Source of the DNA: CAYYBZ01 sp964470285 [NCBI: uncultured Oligoflexia bacterium] | GTDB taxonomy: Bacteria; Bdellovibrionota_G; CAYYBZ01 | DNA length: 7,504 nt | Reading direction: 5' to 3' | Assembly (NCBI GenBank): GCA_964470285.1 | Contig: CAYYBZ010000085.1 | Coordinates: 1 to 7,504, forward strand | Shown here: piece after piece, positions 5,775-7,504 of the stretch | How the letters are laid out: each line of letters begins with the position of its first letter | Position numbering within the stretch: position 1 is the first letter of the stretch | Position numbers and translations under genes: made by a program | The notes under the pieces: generated by a model | Told to the model about the DNA's origin: nothing | The model's input: the letters and a program-made list of their open reading frames with translations, nothing else | Databases searched by the model: none

Positions 5775-5803
5775 GACATACCTTTTGCAAAAGTATTTAA
5801 TAT
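5775..5803 (+). promoter_or_regulatory. Weak promoter candidate with palindrome for the Fn3 lipoprotein gene
   Basis: TAATAT (5798-5803) is a fair -10; the -35 position (5775-5780, GACATA) is poor. Between them lies the perfect palindrome CTTTTGCAAAAG (5782-5793), nearly extended by ATAC/GTAT on either side. A palindrome in a promoter spacer could be a repressor operator, but this is inference. Predicted leader is about 40 nt. Confidence 0.3.
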
Positions 5804-5847
5804 CGGGTGGGAGAGCGCAATAACCAAGACTACGAGCGAGGGGATTT

Positions 5848-7504
5848 ATGACCAAATTACTTAAAAGATTTTTTCCAACGCACATTATAACTGCGATTTT
5901 TTTATTCTCAGGATGTTCTGTTAGCAATGACGGTGTTGATTCTTCACCATTTATTCAACCCCCTTCAAACATAACGGCGCAAGCCGGTAATAATCAAATT
6001 GCAATATCCTGGAGCAGCATATCCGGACAGACTTATAAAGTTTATTACGGAAATCAAAGCAAGGTCTATGACGGTAAAGATGCCAATGAAGGAAACTCAC
6101 CTATTGAAGTTAATGCAAACTCTATTACATTAACGGGACTTACAAACAATCTTGATTATTATATTGTTTTAACTTCGTTCAGCGGAGATATAGAAAGCGG
6201 TTATTCAGCCGAAGTTAAAGCGGCTCCAATTGCTCCAAACAGTCCTCCCGATGCCCCTCAAAACCTTAATGCAACAGCCGCTAACAGCACGCAGATTAAT
6301 CTGACATGGCAGCATCCGGATTCAAGTGAAGACGGATTTACAGTTGAAAGATCCGATTCGGCAACAGGACCGTTTTCTGAGATAGCAACTGCTCTCGGCG
6401 GAACGAATTATTATGAGGATAGACCCCTTAATGCCACGACAACTTATTATTACAGGATAAGAGCATACAAGGGGAGTTTGCATTCTGCATATACTGATGT
6501 TGTTAACGCCACTACGGATGCAGCACCTCCTACTCCGCCGGCCGCGCCTTCAAATCCGGGTGCCGCCGCTACCGGTGCCTATACAATAGATATATCCTGG
6601 AATGACAATTCGGATAATGAAGATAATTTTGAAATTGAAAGATCAGCATCGTTCTCCGGTCCTTATGGTAACGTAGGACAGACAGATTCAAACGACAGTT
6701 CATTTACAGATACCGGATTAAACTCAAATACTCTTTACTACTATCGCGTAAGAGCGGTTAACGGAGCCGGTCCATCGGCTTATACCAGTCCGGTAAGCGC
6801 GACAACAGATCCTCCACCGCCTTTTAATCCGCCCACAGGATTAAACGCAACAGGTGCCAATGAGTATGAAAGAATAGATGTAACATGGAATCAGGTTTCA
6901 GGTGCCACCGGATATACCCTATTTTACAGTTATTCAAGCCCCGTTACCGAGGGAGGATCAGGCGTATATGAATATTACACAACCGACAATTCCTTCAGCA
7001 TAACGGAATGGCCATCAACAAGAATGTTTTTCAGGGTAAAGGTTGACGAATCAAATGATGATCTTGACAGCGAACTTTCGGCTGAGGTTAGCGGCATTAC
7101 AAAACCTGAACAAATAGATTACGAATGGATTTCCGGTGCAGCTTCATATAATCAGGTAAATTTCTCCTTCTATCCTTGGGACGATTCAACAAACGATCAC
7201 TATCTGTTTTCATACTGGCAGGAAGGCTCAGGAGATATCTACACCGATACTACTACAGAAACCAATCATATAATTAACGGTTTAACTGACGGCATCAGAT
7301 ATTATTTTACAATTTCTTCTCACAACGAATCAGGATACGGACCCGAAAGTGAATCAGTAGTTGCGGTAACAGGAAAACCCGCCCCTTCAAGTCTATACAT
7401 ACAAAACGTGGACTGCGGAGCCGGAGCCGGAAGTCCTCCTGAAGGTGACGGGCCGTGGGTCGGCGCTGTACCCTGCCATGTAGACATATCCTGGAACGCC
7501 CCAA
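5848..7504 (+). CDS. Fibronectin type III repeat lipoprotein (3' end beyond window)
   Basis: The frame is open from the ATG at 5848 to the window edge, with 552 residues visible. The ATG follows GCGAGGGG (5836-5843), a good ribosome binding site. The N terminus is a lipoprotein signal (MTKLLKRFF, a hydrophobic core, then LFSGC), with Cys23 as the lipidated residue and Ser24 next, compatible with outer-membrane or surface placement. Five Fn3-like domains follow (about 38-127, 133-224, 231-321, 326-419, 420-508) and a sixth begins at about 511. Each has an early Trp strand (ISWSS, LTWQH, ISWND, VTWNQ) and most a late tyrosine motif (YYYRIRA, YYYRVRA), linked by Pro-rich spacers. Domains 2 and 3 are most alike. 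The visible part has no catalytic domain; such proteins often bind surfaces or glycans, or carry an enzyme further on. Confidence 0.88.
   Translation, partial: MTKLLKRFFPTHIITAIFLFSGCSVSNDGVDSSPFIQPPSNITAQAGNNQIAISWSSISGQTYKVYYGNQSKVYDGKDANEGNSPIEVNANSITLTGLTNNLDYYIVLTSFSGDIESGYSAEVKAAPIAPNSPPDAPQNLNATAANSTQINLTWQHPDSSEDGFTVERSDSATGPFSEIATALGGTNYYEDRPLNATTTYYYRIRAYKGSLHSAYTDVVNATTDAAPPTPPAAPSNPGAAATGAYTIDISWNDNSDNEDNFEIERSASFSGPYGNVGQTDSNDSSFTDTGLNSNTLYYYRVRAVNGAGPSAYTSPVSATTDPPPPFNPPTGLNATGANEYERIDVTWNQVSGATGYTLFYSYSSPVTEGGSGVYEYYTTDNSFSITEWPSTRMFFRVKVDESNDDLDSELSAEVSGITKPEQIDYEWISGAASYNQVNFSFYPWDDSTNDHYLFSYWQEGSGDIYTDTTTETNHIINGLTDGIRYYFTISSHNESGYGPESESVVAVTGKPAPSSLYIQNVDCGAGAGSPPEGDGPWVGAVPCHVDISWNAP

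Noticed and set aside
5797-5847. Possible riboswitch in the purine-rich leader of the Fn3 lipoprotein gene
   Set aside because: I could not fit any known riboswitch core, and no stable hairpin or terminator/antiterminator pair is visible in about 50 nt.
1-7504. CRISPR array, transposase, or phage genes
   Set aside because: No regularly spaced repeats at DNA level and no transposase, integrase or phage protein in any frame.

Overview
The window is 7.5 kb of AT-rich bacterial DNA carrying six complete or edge-truncated protein genes and their neighbours: seven protein genes in total plus one tRNA gene. Exported proteins are prominent: a secreted cysteine peptidase, a periplasmic-type TPR protein, and a lipoprotein built of fibronectin type III (Fn3) domains. 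There is also a selenocysteine tRNA. This suits a diderm bacterium that makes selenoproteins. No gene here fixes the phylum. TGA is still an ordinary stop, as at the end of the TPR gene.

Layout, left to right: (1) the 3' end of an unrecognised + strand gene (2-343); (2) a clostripain-family (C11) peptidase on the minus strand (453-1652) with a plausible promoter and terminator; (3) a small DUF4234-type membrane protein on + (1843-2181); (4) a secreted TPR protein on minus (2175-3458), overlapping the previous gene tail to tail by 7 bp; (5) selC, the selenocysteine tRNA, on + (3624-3722) with a near-consensus promoter; (6) about 210 bp of non-coding, hairpin-rich DNA (3725-3933) bounded by two exact 23-bp copies of the selC 3' end; (7) a Nudix hydrolase of the CoA-diphosphatase type on + (3982-4536); (8) a membrane-anchored calcineurin-like metallophosphoesterase on minus (4513-5661), overlapping the Nudix gene tail to tail by 24 bp; (9) an Fn3-repeat lipoprotein on + (5848 to the right edge, open).

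Protein genes mostly alternate in strand and look singly transcribed, so there is little operon logic. The exception is selC and the Nudix gene. If the 232 bp between the two tRNA-end copies are removed, the Nudix start codon falls about 25 nt after the tRNA, suggesting that the two were once adjacent and probably co-transcribed.

The part least explained by ordinary genes is the structured segment after selC. It has the geometry of a tiny att-flanked insertion at a tRNA 3' end (a repeat carrying T-arm, acceptor and CCA), but it is far too small to encode an integrase. It contains a perfect 12-bp hairpin that includes the tRNA's own CCA end, a perfect 10-bp hairpin, an inverted 12-bp copy of the T-arm, and a long imperfect inverted repeat whose loop may hold an outward promoter. 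It is the best candidate for something undescribed; a genome-wide search for further copies would decide.
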